From positions 1 through 64,000 of the forward strand of contig JABCZG010000004.1 of assembly GCA_013289835.1 (NCBI GenBank): 64,000 nt of DNA, in the 5' to 3' direction. Position 1 is the stretch's first letter. The number at the start of each line of letters is the position of its first letter. The position numbers were made by a program, and so were the translations under genes. Below, one piece after another: positions 16,578 to 26,015 of this stretch. Below the pieces are notes generated by a model. It saw only the letters and a program-made list of their open reading frames with translations. It did no database searches and was not told the DNA's origin. This DNA is from Acidobacteriota bacterium. GTDB lineage: Bacteria; Acidobacteriota; Terriglobia; Acidiferrales; UBA7541.

Positions 16578-19463
16578 CTAGCTAAGTCTCGTGGAATCAG
16601 TAACTTTGCCGACCAGAACGAAGGGGGCCCAGAAGTAAGGATGAGGATTTTTCCGACGAAGCTCTTTCATCGCTAGCTGCAGCGCGTCGGCCATATTTCC
16701 GTTCGCGATGTACTCTCGATAGAAGGCCTGCATCAACTGCGACGTGCTTCGATCATGAACGTCCCACAAGGACAGCAACAACGTCGTCGCCCCAGCGCAG
16801 AAGAGTCCTCTCTGCAGCCCGAGTAATTCATCCCCGGCCGCAACGAAGTTCATCCCCGTCGCGCAACCGCTCAACGTCACCAGTTTCGCGTTCAGTCTCA
16901 CCTGGTAGAGGTCATACAAATTCAAATATCCATCTCCCAGTCGGATCCCCGAAAACATCGGGTTATCCTGTCGGTACACGCCATGCGTCGCAATATGCAG
17001 CAAGCCGCTCTGCGCACCCTTTCCGCGCAGCAACGAAGATGTCGCTTGCTCCCCAAGATACAGCGAAGCCTGCGGCAACAGCGCTGCAACTCCTTGCACC
17101 TCATCCAGTATTTCCGGCGCTCGCTCATCCGCGATTCCGAGAATCAACGAATCCGTGTTCGCGCTCGCCGTTTTCTCCTGGCACAACGAGAAAACCGTCG
17201 CGCTGGGCGCATACGAAACCGCATACGCATCGCAGAGATACTCCTCCCCATTGCGCAGCGCATGGAATGGCAAAAAATGCAGCGAACCGTGCGGTACCAC
17301 AATGAGCTGCTTCCCTTGAAAAAACGGTCGCAGGGGCGCAATCAATTCGCCGTACAGTGACTCCAGGTGACTCTGCGTGGCTCGCAGGAGCGCTTGTTCA
17401 AACCGCTGCACGTACTCATTTCCCATCCGAAACTTTGACAGTTGAAATCGTAGCAATTGCAAAAAGTGCGTCACTCTCGACAGCACCGTCACCGGCAGGA
17501 TTCGAATCTCCCTGCGCGTCACTACCGCGGCAACCAGCTGCTCCCCCGCCGAGAAATACTCCACCATCGTCGCGTCCTCCGGGAGATTGGCTTGCAGCTT
17601 CGTAAGCGAAAAATCCGCTGGCGCTTCCAGCGTCGCGTTTTCCCGCTCATGCGCCGGCAACTCCCGCAGTGTTCGCAGCAATTCCTTCTCGTGCGACTGC
17701 GCCTTTTCCTGCAAACCCTGCAGTCGTTGCCCCGATTTTTCCTCGGGTCGTAGCTCTTCCAACTCGATCCGGTGGTAGTACCAGTTCAGTTCTTCGCGCA
17801 AATCTCTAATCCGGCGAACCAGGTCGCTCTGCCCCGCGTCTCCCAGCGGAAGGCTTTGTCCGCTTTGAAAGATCATCTCGATCATGCTCCGCGATTTCGC
17901 GGCTTCCATGCACGCTAGGGCCTCTTGGGCGGACGTGTCCGTCCCATCCCCCGAAATATACCAATCCACTAGCGCCTCGTAGACCTCCATCCGGTTTTTG
18001 ACAAACGAGATTTTCAGCTCCTCGCCCTGCAACCGGCTCCGCAACGCTTCCAGCGCTTTCCTTGATTCCAGGTAGGCCCGGTGCGCCGCGGGCCGGTCTT
18101 TGCGCGCATGAGCAATCTGACCTTCGAGCAGGTGCGCTTGATAAGCCAGCACCGGCGTCTGAACTCCTTTTAGCCTCGCGAGCGATTTCTCCGTTTCCTG
18201 TTGCGCTTCGCCCGCGTCCCCCACTTGCAGCGCAATCCGCGCCAGCAGCAAATGCGCAAGCGCGGCTTTTCCAGAGAGCGCCGTCTGATCGAAAAATGCC
18301 GCCGCCGCCGCGCACAGCCGCCGCGCTTCAAAATGCCTTCCTTCCTGGAAAAGCAGCAATCCCTGGTACAAGTCAATCAGCCACGGCCAAACCAGATTCT
18401 TCTCCCGCCCAAACATTTCCCGCGCTTTCGCAAACCGCTCCAGCGCCTGAACCGACTTTCCCTGCTGACCGTACGCCGTCGCTTCATTCGCCAGCGTTTT
18501 CGCCGCCTCATAGCCCATGCCCAACTTCTCGAATCGCAGGAATCCTTCATGCGCCATCTCCCGCGCTTCTTCGCTCAGGTTCAGTTCCAGGTAAATGTCC
18601 GAAAGGTCCAAATGGCACAGCGCAAAGTGGTAGGCATCGCCGGTCGCTTCGCATGCGCGCCGCGCCGCGTACAGCGCCTCAATCGCCCGGCTGTATTCCC
18701 CGCGCAGATAATAAAGATACGCAATGTTGTAATCCGCTTGCGCCACCAGCAGCGGCATATTGTTCTGCTCGCAGAACGAACGTGCCCCCTGATACGTTGC
18801 CAGCGCCCGCGGAAAATCATTCAAGCTGATCAGGCACACCGCCATGTTGCTTAGGACAACCGCAATTCCCTCCGTGTCCTTGTACGGCATCAGCCCCGTA
18901 TAAGCCGCCTCGTAGTGTGCAATGGATTCTTCGAATCGGTCTTGCCGGTGATAAATATTCCCGACGTTGATTTCCAGTCGCGCCAGCCGCCACGGATCGC
19001 TCAGCCGCGCAAAAATCTCTCGCGCGCGTTCCGCCGCCTGAAACGCCTTGTCATATTCTCCGACCAGGATCAGCGGCTGGATCGAGCTGCTCAGCGTCCG
19101 CGCCGCCTCATTCCAAATCTCCAGCCCCTCGTAAAGCTCGAAAGCTTGCTGGTGATGTTCGATCGCCGCACGATAGTCGCCCGAAGAATAAAGAGCATTC
19201 GCCTTAGCGCGTAAGCTAAGCGCCAGCGCATCTTTGCGGCGCAATCGCTTCGCAATGAACACCGCCGCCTCTGCCAGATGCAGCGCTTCCTGCGTGCTCA
19301 CACGAACTTTTTGAACAACCAGCCGCGCGAGCTGCTCGACGGTCTCCCGCCGGATCAAGCTCTTATGTCTTGTAAGAAATTTGCGCCGGTCCGCTTCGCT
19401 GGACAATTGCCCCAATTCAGCGATCAGCGCTTCGCCTGAAGTTTTCGTAAGAGTCCCAGGCAT
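16578..19463 (-). CDS. TPR-CHAT protein, caspase-like protease
   Basis: The product has about 961 residues. The N-terminal 600 residues are helical TPR-type repeats (for example GDYRAAIEHHQQAFELYEG and DRFEESIAHYEAAY), with coiled segments around 560-650. The C-terminal CHAT domain has the caspase-clan dyad H827 (HIATHG) and C867 (LSGCATG). CHAT proteases are activated by their partners and cleave specific proteins. The ATG at 19463 overlaps the sigma-factor stop by one base (TGATG), so translation is coupled. The longer frame starting at 19622 lies inside the sigma gene and is rejected. The coupling to an ECF sigma factor recalls the TPR-CHAT/RpoE relation in type III-E CRISPR systems, but no CRISPR genes are here. 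Confidence 0.9.
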   Translation of the reverse strand: MPGTLTKTSGEALIAELGQLSSEADRRKFLTRHKSLIRRETVEQLARLVVQKVRVSTQEALHLAEAAVFIAKRLRRKDALALSLRAKANALYSSGDYRAAIEHHQQAFELYEGLEIWNEAARTLSSSIQPLILVGEYDKAFQAAERAREIFARLSDPWRLARLEINVGNIYHRQDRFEESIAHYEAAYTGLMPYKDTEGIAVVLSNMAVCLISLNDFPRALATYQGARSFCEQNNMPLLVAQADYNIAYLYYLRGEYSRAIEALYAARRACEATGDAYHFALCHLDLSDIYLELNLSEEAREMAHEGFLRFEKLGMGYEAAKTLANEATAYGQQGKSVQALERFAKAREMFGREKNLVWPWLIDLYQGLLLFQEGRHFEARRLCAAAAAFFDQTALSGKAALAHLLLARIALQVGDAGEAQQETEKSLARLKGVQTPVLAYQAHLLEGQIAHARKDRPAAHRAYLESRKALEALRSRLQGEELKISFVKNRMEVYEALVDWYISGDGTDTSAQEALACMEAAKSRSMIEMIFQSGQSLPLGDAGQSDLVRRIRDLREELNWYYHRIELEELRPEEKSGQRLQGLQEKAQSHEKELLRTLRELPAHERENATLEAPADFSLTKLQANLPEDATMVEYFSAGEQLVAAVVTRREIRILPVTVLSRVTHFLQLLRFQLSKFRMGNEYVQRFEQALLRATQSHLESLYGELIAPLRPFFQGKQLIVVPHGSLHFLPFHALRNGEEYLCDAYAVSYAPSATVFSLCQEKTASANTDSLILGIADERAPEILDEVQGVAALLPQASLYLGEQATSSLLRGKGAQSGLLHIATHGVYRQDNPMFSGIRLGDGYLNLYDLYQVRLNAKLVTLSGCATGMNFVAAGDELLGLQRGLFCAGATTLLLSLWDVHDRSTSQLMQAFYREYIANGNMADALQLAMKELRRKNPHPYFWAPFVLVGKVTDSTRLS

Positions 19464-20056
19464 CAGCAAAAACCCAGTTCCTCGAGTTGCCGCCGCAGCC
19501 GCTCGATGCATTTCTGCCGCGTAAATCCGATCGATCCCACCGCGAGTCCCAATTCCGCAGCCACCTCTGCGTACGGACGCGCAGGCATCTCGAAAAACAG
19601 CAGCGCTACCAGCCGCTGGCATTGGGGTGTAAGTGACGCAATCGCCTCCCGCAACATCTGCTCTTCCTGCGTCTGCTGCACAAGGCTTTCCGCCATCGCC
19701 GGCGTCTCCGGCTCAGGCAAATCCGGCTCCGCGTCACGGCTCACCACCCGCTGATTCAGCCGCTTCATTCGGTAGCACTCGTGATGCGCCACCTGCATCA
19801 GCCATTTCGGCAGCGCCCGCGGCTCTCGCAACTCCGCCAAGCGCACCAGCAATTCCATGCACGTCGCCTGAAACACATCCGCCGCTTCCGCTTGCGACAG
19901 CCCATATTTCACCGGGATCGAATAGATAAGCGCCTTGTATTTATCAACAAGCAGGGACCATGCTTCTTGATTGCCTGCGAGGCACTCCTTGACGAGCCGC
20001 GTATCGTTCCACGCCTGCGCCGCCTTTTTCGGCGCTTTGGCCGTCACCGGACTCAT
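19463..20056 (-). CDS. ECF-family RNA polymerase sigma factor
   Basis: The product has 197 residues. Region 2 (about 25-95, including ADVFQATCMELLVRL and LPKWLMQVAHHECYRMKR) and region 4 (about 135-190, with HTH PYAEVAAELGLAVGSIGFTR) are intact. There is no C-terminal sensory extension. The start overlaps the substrate-binding-protein stop by ATGA and the stop overlaps the CHAT start by one base, so the sigma factor is embedded in the transporter/protease operon. This is an unusual place for a sigma factor and suggests that its level follows peptide-transporter expression. Confidence 0.93.
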   Translation of the reverse strand: MSPVTAKAPKKAAQAWNDTRLVKECLAGNQEAWSLLVDKYKALIYSIPVKYGLSQAEAADVFQATCMELLVRLAELREPRALPKWLMQVAHHECYRMKRLNQRVVSRDAEPDLPEPETPAMAESLVQQTQEEQMLREAIASLTPQCQRLVALLFFEMPARPYAEVAAELGLAVGSIGFTRQKCIERLRRQLEELGFC

Positions 20057-21852
20057 CGCGCGCCGTTCTCTGGCGAACTTTTCAGATAAAGCTGTTCCAC
20101 ATTCCAGAGTACATAGGGTTCCAAAACCGCAGGATGAAAATTGCCAACCGAATTCTTCGCCCCCACCAAAATGTCCGGACTCGCCAAAAAAATCATCGGC
20201 TGATACTCCGCGAGAATCTCCTGCGCGCGGTCATACAGTTTTTTCCGCTGCTCAAACGTCCGCGCCGACATCTGCTCCCCAATCAGCCGATCAATCTCCG
20301 CCTCCCACGGCGTGCCAGGATGCTCCTGCGATGGATTCCACAGATGCGTGCCCCCGCTCGAAAGCCACACGTTGATATCGGAATTCGGATCGGCGTCGAA
20401 ACTCGCAATCCCCATCACGCAAGCGTCGTACTCCTTCGTCTGCGTAACGCGATCCAGCAGCGACCGAAATTCCAGTGACACCACCTGCACGCGCATGCCA
20501 ATCTGCTTCAAATCGTCCTGAATCAGCGCCGCCATCTTCGCGCGCTCCGCATTCGAAGAACTCGTCAGGATCGAAAATTCCACCGCCTTCCCATCTGCAT
20601 CCTGCAGCACGGATTCGCCATCCGCCCCATTGCTCCAGGAAAACCCAGCCTCCTTCAACAGCGCCCTCGCCCGCTCCAACGACCGTGCCGGGTGCGCGAG
20701 ATTCTCATCTCCCCATCGCCGGTTCCCCGGCGCCACCAATCCCCAAATCCCCCCTCCGCGCCCCTGATACACCAGCCGCACAATGGCTTCACGATCCACC
20801 GCCGCCGAAACCGCCTGCCGGAACTTCACCTCGCGAAACCACTTCTGTCTCCGCTGCATCTCCGGCGAAGTTTTCTCCCCAGCATCATTTAAGTTGAAAA
20901 ACAGAAAGTTATATTCCAGCCCCGGTCCCGCATCCGTCATCGCGTAACTCTTCTGCTGCCGCGATAACACCGAGAAATTCTCCGCGCTCACCTGGCTGAT
21001 CACATCCGTCTCGCCCGATTGAAATTTCAGTACCTGCGCATCCGCGTTCGGCACAAACAAAAACACCAGCTCATCCAAATACGGCAGCCGATTCCCTTTC
21101 GCATCCGTCTTCCAATAATAAGGATTCCGCTCCAGCACCAGCCGCTGCCCCGCCACATACTCCTTCAACCGGAACGGCCCCATCCCCGCCCATTGAGGCG
21201 CCGCCGTCGCCAGCGTCCCTATCTGTCCTAGCTTGCCTTCTTGGTAAGGTTTCTCCAGCAAATGCCGCGGCAGAATCGCCAGCCCGTCGAACAGTCTCTC
21301 CCCAACCCCATACGTCTTCGCCAACTGAAACACTACCGTTTGCGCGTCCACCTTTCGCACCACAATCGGTTTCCCACCAACAATCAACAGATCCCGCTGT
21401 GGAGCGTGCACGCTCTCATCCAGATACACGCGAAACGTGAACACCACATCATCCGCATCCAGCGCCTGACCATCCGAAAATCTCAGCCCCTTCCGCAGCA
21501 CCAGCGTATACTCCAGCCCATCCGCAGATATCTTCCAGGACTTGGCCAGCGCGGGCTCCGTCAATTGCGTCGCGCGGTTAATGTGCACAAGATCCGCCTG
21601 CATCACCCCAATCACTTCACGCGACCGCGCATCCGCGGCAATCAACGGGTTCAGTGTCTTCGGTTCCCCACGCAGCGAAACCACCAGCCGCCCGCCGGAA
21701 TGGCCCGCATCCCCAGGAACCACCAGCAATTCTTCGTTCGTATTTTTCTGTTGCGGAGTAGCTTCGGCAGGACCGAAAGCAGACACCAAAGCAGGCAGGA
21801 CCAAACTCAAGAGCCGTAGGCAGCGCAGGGGCTTTGCACTTCTGGTTTTCAC
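20053..21852 (-). CDS. Peptide ABC transporter substrate-binding protein (SBP_bac_5)
   Basis: The product has about 599 residues. The GTG at 21852 overlaps the permease stop (GTGA) and is preceded by GGGAGCC. It opens a signal peptide (cleavage near AEATPQ). The mature part follows family 5 binding proteins (OppA/DppA): GEPKTLNPL near the N terminus, ALAKSWKISADGLEYTLVLR, then LKFQSGETDVI and VYQGRG. No lipobox is visible, so anchoring is unclear. It delivers peptides or similar solutes to the permeases encoded just upstream. It is last of the five transporter genes and is coupled to the sigma gene. Confidence 0.9.
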   Translation of the reverse strand: MKTRSAKPLRCLRLLSLVLPALVSAFGPAEATPQQKNTNEELLVVPGDAGHSGGRLVVSLRGEPKTLNPLIAADARSREVIGVMQADLVHINRATQLTEPALAKSWKISADGLEYTLVLRKGLRFSDGQALDADDVVFTFRVYLDESVHAPQRDLLIVGGKPIVVRKVDAQTVVFQLAKTYGVGERLFDGLAILPRHLLEKPYQEGKLGQIGTLATAAPQWAGMGPFRLKEYVAGQRLVLERNPYYWKTDAKGNRLPYLDELVFLFVPNADAQVLKFQSGETDVISQVSAENFSVLSRQQKSYAMTDAGPGLEYNFLFFNLNDAGEKTSPEMQRRQKWFREVKFRQAVSAAVDREAIVRLVYQGRGGGIWGLVAPGNRRWGDENLAHPARSLERARALLKEAGFSWSNGADGESVLQDADGKAVEFSILTSSSNAERAKMAALIQDDLKQIGMRVQVVSLEFRSLLDRVTQTKEYDACVMGIASFDADPNSDINVWLSSGGTHLWNPSQEHPGTPWEAEIDRLIGEQMSARTFEQRKKLYDRAQEILAEYQPMIFLASPDILVGAKNSVGNFHPAVLEPYVLWNVEQLYLKSSPENGAR

Positions 21853-22904
21853 GTCAGGCTCCCAAGACTCCTCCTTTCTATCTTGTACGCCGGGCCCCGC
21901 TCCTGCAATGAACTCGCTAACCCAAGGTATCCTAGGAAGAACGGCACCATTGCCAGCGTCGGCAAGTACATCCACCAATAAGAAACCAAAACGCTATATT
22001 GCTGCAGGCTGGACAGCAAATTTCCCCAACTCGGCACTGGCTCCGGCACGCCCAGCCCAAGAAACGACAGCGTCATCTCCGCTAACACGTATTGCGGTAC
22101 CAGAATCGCCGCCTGCGTCAAAAGCACGCTGCCCGTCTCCGGCAAAATGTGCCACCGCAGCAAATAAACATCCTTCGCCCCAAACCCCCGCGCAGCCCGC
22201 ACAAAATCCCGCTCCTTCGCGCTGAGCACTACCGCCCGCACCAGTCGCGCCGGCCGCGCCCACCCCACCTCTCCGATCACGGCGACAATCAAGAAGAACG
22301 CCGCAAGCGGCCGCACGGTCAGCGGCAAAAACGCTCGCACCGCAAAAAGCAAATACAACCACGGCAACGCTAGAAAAAGCTCCGCGACGCGCATCAGCAC
22401 GTCATCTCTCCACCCACCGTAGTAGCCCGCCACCGCGCCAATGCAAAGGCCAAGGCTCAGCGTAATTCCCGCGCCCAGCAGTCCTGCCAATAGCGACACC
22501 TGTCCCCCAAACACCAACCGCGACAATTGGTCCCGTCCATACGCATCAGTGCCGAGCAAATAAATCCGTAAGTCTTCCGCCCCGAACAAATGCAAACGGC
22601 TAGGCAGGATCCCCAACAACCGGTACCGCGCCCCACGCACGAAAAATCTAAGAGGATAACTCCGCGCCGCGTCTTCCTCATATTGGTCAAATGTTCCTTG
22701 CCGCAATCGAAACGCATACACAAAAGGCCGCGCGTGGAAATGCCCTTCTTCATCCACGACGTGAACCCGCATCGGCGGCAAATACGGACTCTTGCGGTCC
22801 TGCTCCGCCGGATCGTACGGCGCGAAGAATCCCGCGCAAACGACAATACCGTGCAAAACACCAAGCACGACGAGCCATTTCGCGACGCTCCGCCGCAGTC
22901 TCAT
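21849..22904 (-). CDS. Peptide ABC transporter permease, DppC/OppC type
   Basis: The product has 351 residues. A first membrane helix (about 8-28) is followed by an unusually long periplasmic segment (about 30-120, including the HLFGTDAYGRDQLSRL-like block typical of DppC). Five more helices and the EAA-type loop (RAARGFGAKDVYLLRWHILPE) follow. The 4-bp ATGA overlap with the DppB-type permease gene and the GTGA overlap with the binding protein indicate one translational unit. The predicted partner is the permease at 22901-23878. Confidence 0.9.
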   Translation of the reverse strand: MRLRRSVAKWLVVLGVLHGIVVCAGFFAPYDPAEQDRKSPYLPPMRVHVVDEEGHFHARPFVYAFRLRQGTFDQYEEDAARSYPLRFFVRGARYRLLGILPSRLHLFGAEDLRIYLLGTDAYGRDQLSRLVFGGQVSLLAGLLGAGITLSLGLCIGAVAGYYGGWRDDVLMRVAELFLALPWLYLLFAVRAFLPLTVRPLAAFFLIVAVIGEVGWARPARLVRAVVLSAKERDFVRAARGFGAKDVYLLRWHILPETGSVLLTQAAILVPQYVLAEMTLSFLGLGVPEPVPSWGNLLSSLQQYSVLVSYWWMYLPTLAMVPFFLGYLGLASSLQERGPAYKIERRSLGSLT

Positions 22905-23878
22905 CGCGCCCCGCTCTTAGTGCGAATGCGCGGGTCCGCCCAATACAGCAGCATGTCTGCCAGAAAATTCCCCGTCACCAGAAATACCGTCGAGAACAAC
23001 ACCCCGCCAATCACGACGTATAAATCTCGCGACAGAATCGCCTCCAACAGGAACGGCCCAAGCCCCGGCCAGCTCATCACCACCTCGATCAGTAGCGACC
23101 CGCTCAACAGCGCGCCAATGCTAAATCCAAAAAGTGAAATAAGCGGATTCGCCGCCGCCGGCAGCGCATACCGATACAAAAGTGTCCGCCTGGGAATTCC
23201 GTGCCCTTGCGCCGCGAGCATAAACGGAGCGCCAAGAACTTCAGCCACCGCCGCACGCACATGCCGAACCAGCAGCGGCAGAGCAGAAAGCACCAATGCC
23301 AGAATCGGCAGCGCCAGATGCAAAGCCAAATCTCTCAATTTGTGGAGCAATGAAAAATCCTCAAAATCGACCGAAGCCATTCCCCCCGTGGGAAACCACC
23401 CCGTTCGAACGGCAAGCACCAGCAGCCCGAGCGCCAGCGCCAAATCCGGAATCACCAGAAGCGCCGCCGTGCCCCACGAAATCAGTCGGTCCGGCAATCG
23501 TCCCACTCGCTCCGCGCTCCACACTCCGGCTGGCAGCGCGATTCCCCAGGCAAGCACCGTGGCCGTGACCGTCAGCAACAACGTATTCCGTGCTCGCACC
23601 AACAGTAGCGGCGCCACAGGACTGTTGTACGCAAACGAAAATCCCATCTCACCGTGAATCAGCGAATTCACCCAGGACGCATACCGCACTACCAGCGGCC
23701 GGTCGAGCTGATACTGCGCGCGCAGCGCCGCCACCGTCTCCGGCGCAATTTGCGGATTCAACCGCATCTCATCGAAATAATTCCCTGGCGCCAGCGTCGT
23801 AAACAGAAACGCAAGAATAGAAACTCCGAAGATAAGCAGGAATGCATGCCCCAATCGGCGTAGAAAATAACGCATCAT
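22901..23878 (-). CDS. Peptide ABC transporter permease, DppB/OppB type
   Basis: The product has 325 residues and six membrane helices. The family N terminus (MMRYFLRRLGHAFLLIFGVS) and the DppB block around LDRPLVVRYASWVNSLIHGE are present. The EAA-like loop follows at about 220 (AAQGHGIPRRTLLYRYALP). The start overlaps the ATPase stop by 4 bp. It forms the inner-membrane channel together with the DppC-type subunit. Confidence 0.92.
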   Translation of the reverse strand: MMRYFLRRLGHAFLLIFGVSILAFLFTTLAPGNYFDEMRLNPQIAPETVAALRAQYQLDRPLVVRYASWVNSLIHGEMGFSFAYNSPVAPLLLVRARNTLLLTVTATVLAWGIALPAGVWSAERVGRLPDRLISWGTAALLVIPDLALALGLLVLAVRTGWFPTGGMASVDFEDFSLLHKLRDLALHLALPILALVLSALPLLVRHVRAAVAEVLGAPFMLAAQGHGIPRRTLLYRYALPAAANPLISLFGFSIGALLSGSLLIEVVMSWPGLGPFLLEAILSRDLYVVIGGVLFSTVFLVTGNFLADMLLYWADPRIRTKSGAR

Positions 23879-24684
23879 CGCCCGATCGGCGCTAGCGGCG
23901 AACGCGTGAGTCGTGGAACCGCTGCCACCAATCGCCGCGTGATTTCCTCCCGCGGCTCCCGCAATACTTCTTCGGCGCGCCCTCGCTCCACAATTCGTCC
24001 GCCATTCATCACAACGATTTCGTCCGCAAGATGAGCCGCCATCCCCAAATCATGCGTGATGAACACGTACGTCATCCCCAGAGCGCCTTGCAGTTCCATC
24101 AAAAGATTCGCAATCTGCGCCTGCACCGAACAATCCAGCGCTGAAAGCGCCTCATCCAAAATGAGTACCTTCGGCTCGAGCGCCAGCACCCGCGCAATCG
24201 CCAGCCTCTGCCTCTGCCCGCCGCTCAATTCACAGGGCAGTCTCTTTGCAGTCTCCGCAGGAAGTCCAACGCGCCCCAGCAACGCATAAACCTGCTTTTT
24301 CATTTCGTCCCGCGAAATTCCGCCCCGCAAAACTAGCGGTTCCGTAACGATCTCGAGTGTCCTCCATCTAGGGTTTAGCGAATTCGCTGGATCCTGGAAA
24401 ATCATCTGAATCTGCGGCCGCATCTCTCTCCGCTCCTTCTCCGCAACTTTGCAAATGTCCTTTCCCTCGAGCCAGATGCTCCCCGACGTCGCCTCCTCCA
24501 AACAGGCCAAACACAGCGCGAGCGTGCTTTTCCCCGATCCCGACTCTCCCACGACCGCCAGCGTACTCCCGGCCAAAACTTCAAACGAAACGCCATCGAG
24601 AGCGAGCAACTCCTCTTGCCCACCCGCAGGATTCCTCCTTGCGTAACGCTTCACCAGATTTTCCACTTTTATCAGCGTCTGCAT
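23875..24684 (-). CDS. Peptide ABC transporter ATPase, DppF/OppF type
   Basis: The product has 269 residues. Walker A GESGSGKS is at 46-53, the signature LSGGQ at 153-157, and Walker B and the switch His follow (VLILDEALSALD, then FITHDLG). It lacks the cysteine-rich C-terminal extension of its partner, so it is the shorter of the pair. It starts 21 bp after the DppD-type gene and overlaps the next permease gene by 4 bp. It powers peptide uptake by ATP hydrolysis. Confidence 0.93.
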   Translation of the reverse strand: MQTLIKVENLVKRYARRNPAGGQEELLALDGVSFEVLAGSTLAVVGESGSGKSTLALCLACLEEATSGSIWLEGKDICKVAEKERREMRPQIQMIFQDPANSLNPRWRTLEIVTEPLVLRGGISRDEMKKQVYALLGRVGLPAETAKRLPCELSGGQRQRLAIARVLALEPKVLILDEALSALDCSVQAQIANLLMELQGALGMTYVFITHDLGMAAHLADEIVVMNGGRIVERGRAEEVLREPREEITRRLVAAVPRLTRSPLAPIGR

Positions 24685-24705
24685 GTCTCGGTGTCTGCGA
24701 AATCT

Positions 24706-25686
24706 TCACTTTTCATATTTGAAACAAGAAACGCTATGTCCTTCATTCACGCTCAAGAGCTCCGGCTCACGCTCCCTGCAAACGTCCATTCGTTCCGCGC
24801 ACCTCGGTTCGTACGCACAGCCCTTCAGCGGCAACGCCGAAACCGATGACTCGCCCGCAATGGCCGGCAGTCTTGCCTTGCGCGCATTTCCGTTCCCTCC
24901 GAATCCTGCCGGAACACATTGAAAAAGAGCCTTCGTGTAAGGATGCCGCGGCTCGCCAAGGACCTTCGCCGGCCCCAACTCCACAACGCGCCCGCCATAA
25001 AGCACCAGCACGCGATCCGCAAACCCCGCCAGCAGCGCCGGATTGTGCGTGATGAAAATCATCGCGACCCCCAGTTTTTCCCGGAGCGTTCGAAACACCC
25101 CAAGAATTTCCATCTGCGTCGTAGGATCTAGCGACGCCGTCGGCTCATCCGCAAGGATCACACTCGGCCCGCAAGCCACCGCCTGCGCAATCAGCACCCG
25201 TTGCCGCTGCCCTCCACTCAGCTCATGTGGATATGACCGCGCAATCCGCTCCGCCTCTTCAGGAAAGACCATCGCGAAGATCTGCCGCGTTTTTTCACGC
25301 AATGCACTCTTGCCCGACGTCCCATGTGCGGCTAGCACTTGATAAACCTGTTCCCCCGCCCGCATCGTCGGATGCAACGCCAGCGACGGCTCCTGAAAAA
25401 TCAGCGAAATCCGCCCCCCGCGAATTTCCCGCAACTCCTCCGGCGCAGCCCGCAGAAGATTCTTCCCCTCAAAAAGCACCGCGCCTCGAGTGATCTGTCC
25501 ATTCACCGCGAGCAATCGCACTAGCGCTGTCGCGAGCGTGCTCTTCCCCGATCCCGATTCCCCGAGCACGCCAAGTATTTCTCCGGGCGCGAGATCAAAG
25601 CTCACGCCAGCCAGGGCCGCGCGCTCTTCTCCCTCGCCATCACGATACGAAACATGAAGTTCTTGCACTTCCAGAACGGACGCCAT
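24706..25686 (-). CDS. Peptide ABC transporter ATPase, DppD/OppD type
   Basis: The product has 326 residues. Walker A GESGSGKS is at 42-49, LSGGQ at 155-159 and Walker B VILADEP at 175-181. The C-terminal oligopeptide/dipeptide extension with spaced cysteines (CAYEPRC, then VC and SC) is present, as in DppD and OppD. It is the first gene of the minus-strand operon, so the promoter should lie in 25687-26015. The operon continues through both permeases, the binding protein, the sigma factor and the CHAT protease. Confidence 0.93.
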   Translation of the reverse strand: MASVLEVQELHVSYRDGEGEERAALAGVSFDLAPGEILGVLGESGSGKSTLATALVRLLAVNGQITRGAVLFEGKNLLRAAPEELREIRGGRISLIFQEPSLALHPTMRAGEQVYQVLAAHGTSGKSALREKTRQIFAMVFPEEAERIARSYPHELSGGQRQRVLIAQAVACGPSVILADEPTASLDPTTQMEILGVFRTLREKLGVAMIFITHNPALLAGFADRVLVLYGGRVVELGPAKVLGEPRHPYTKALFQCVPAGFGGNGNARKARLPAIAGESSVSALPLKGCAYEPRCAERMDVCREREPELLSVNEGHSVSCFKYEK

Positions 25687-26015
25687 GCTCCGGCCCCTGC
25701 CAGCCCCCCTCGCTTCAATTCATGTTGGAGCAGTATTCCGGGCCGGACAAGCAAAACGTCATCCCTCGCGCACCAAAGGTAATTCTCTTGCCTCACAGAA
25801 GGACCCTCAAAAACAGAGAAGGTGGCAATGGAGTTGGGAATCCGCCGGAAAGGGAGGAGAAATCGAAGCTTTGTTCTCAACACAAAATCTAAAGACGAGA
25901 TTGCAGGTATGCAAGTAGGTGAATTCCTGCAATCCCCCCTTCAGTGCCACGCTCCTTAAAATCCAAGAGCTCGAATCGGAACGCGGCTAATTCTTTCGGT
26001 TCACCTGCCAGGCGC
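25687..26015. other. Intergenic region upstream of the transporter/sigma/CHAT operon
   Basis: This holds 329 bp without a convincing gene; the short open frames on the plus strand are low-complexity shadows. It must contain the promoter of the minus-strand operon, but I see no strong -35/-10 pair and no clear operator. The next gene (26016-26441) points the same way and ends here. Confidence 0.4.

Noticed and set aside
16578..20056. Type III-E CRISPR (Craspase-like) system suggested by TPR-CHAT plus ECF sigma
   Set aside because: No repeat array, no gRAMP-like effector and no Csx30-like gene in the window; only the sigma/CHAT analogy remains.
22590..23657. 355-codon open frame antisense to the permease genes
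   Set aside because: Low-complexity shadow; the permeases have clear membrane and EAA-loop patterns.
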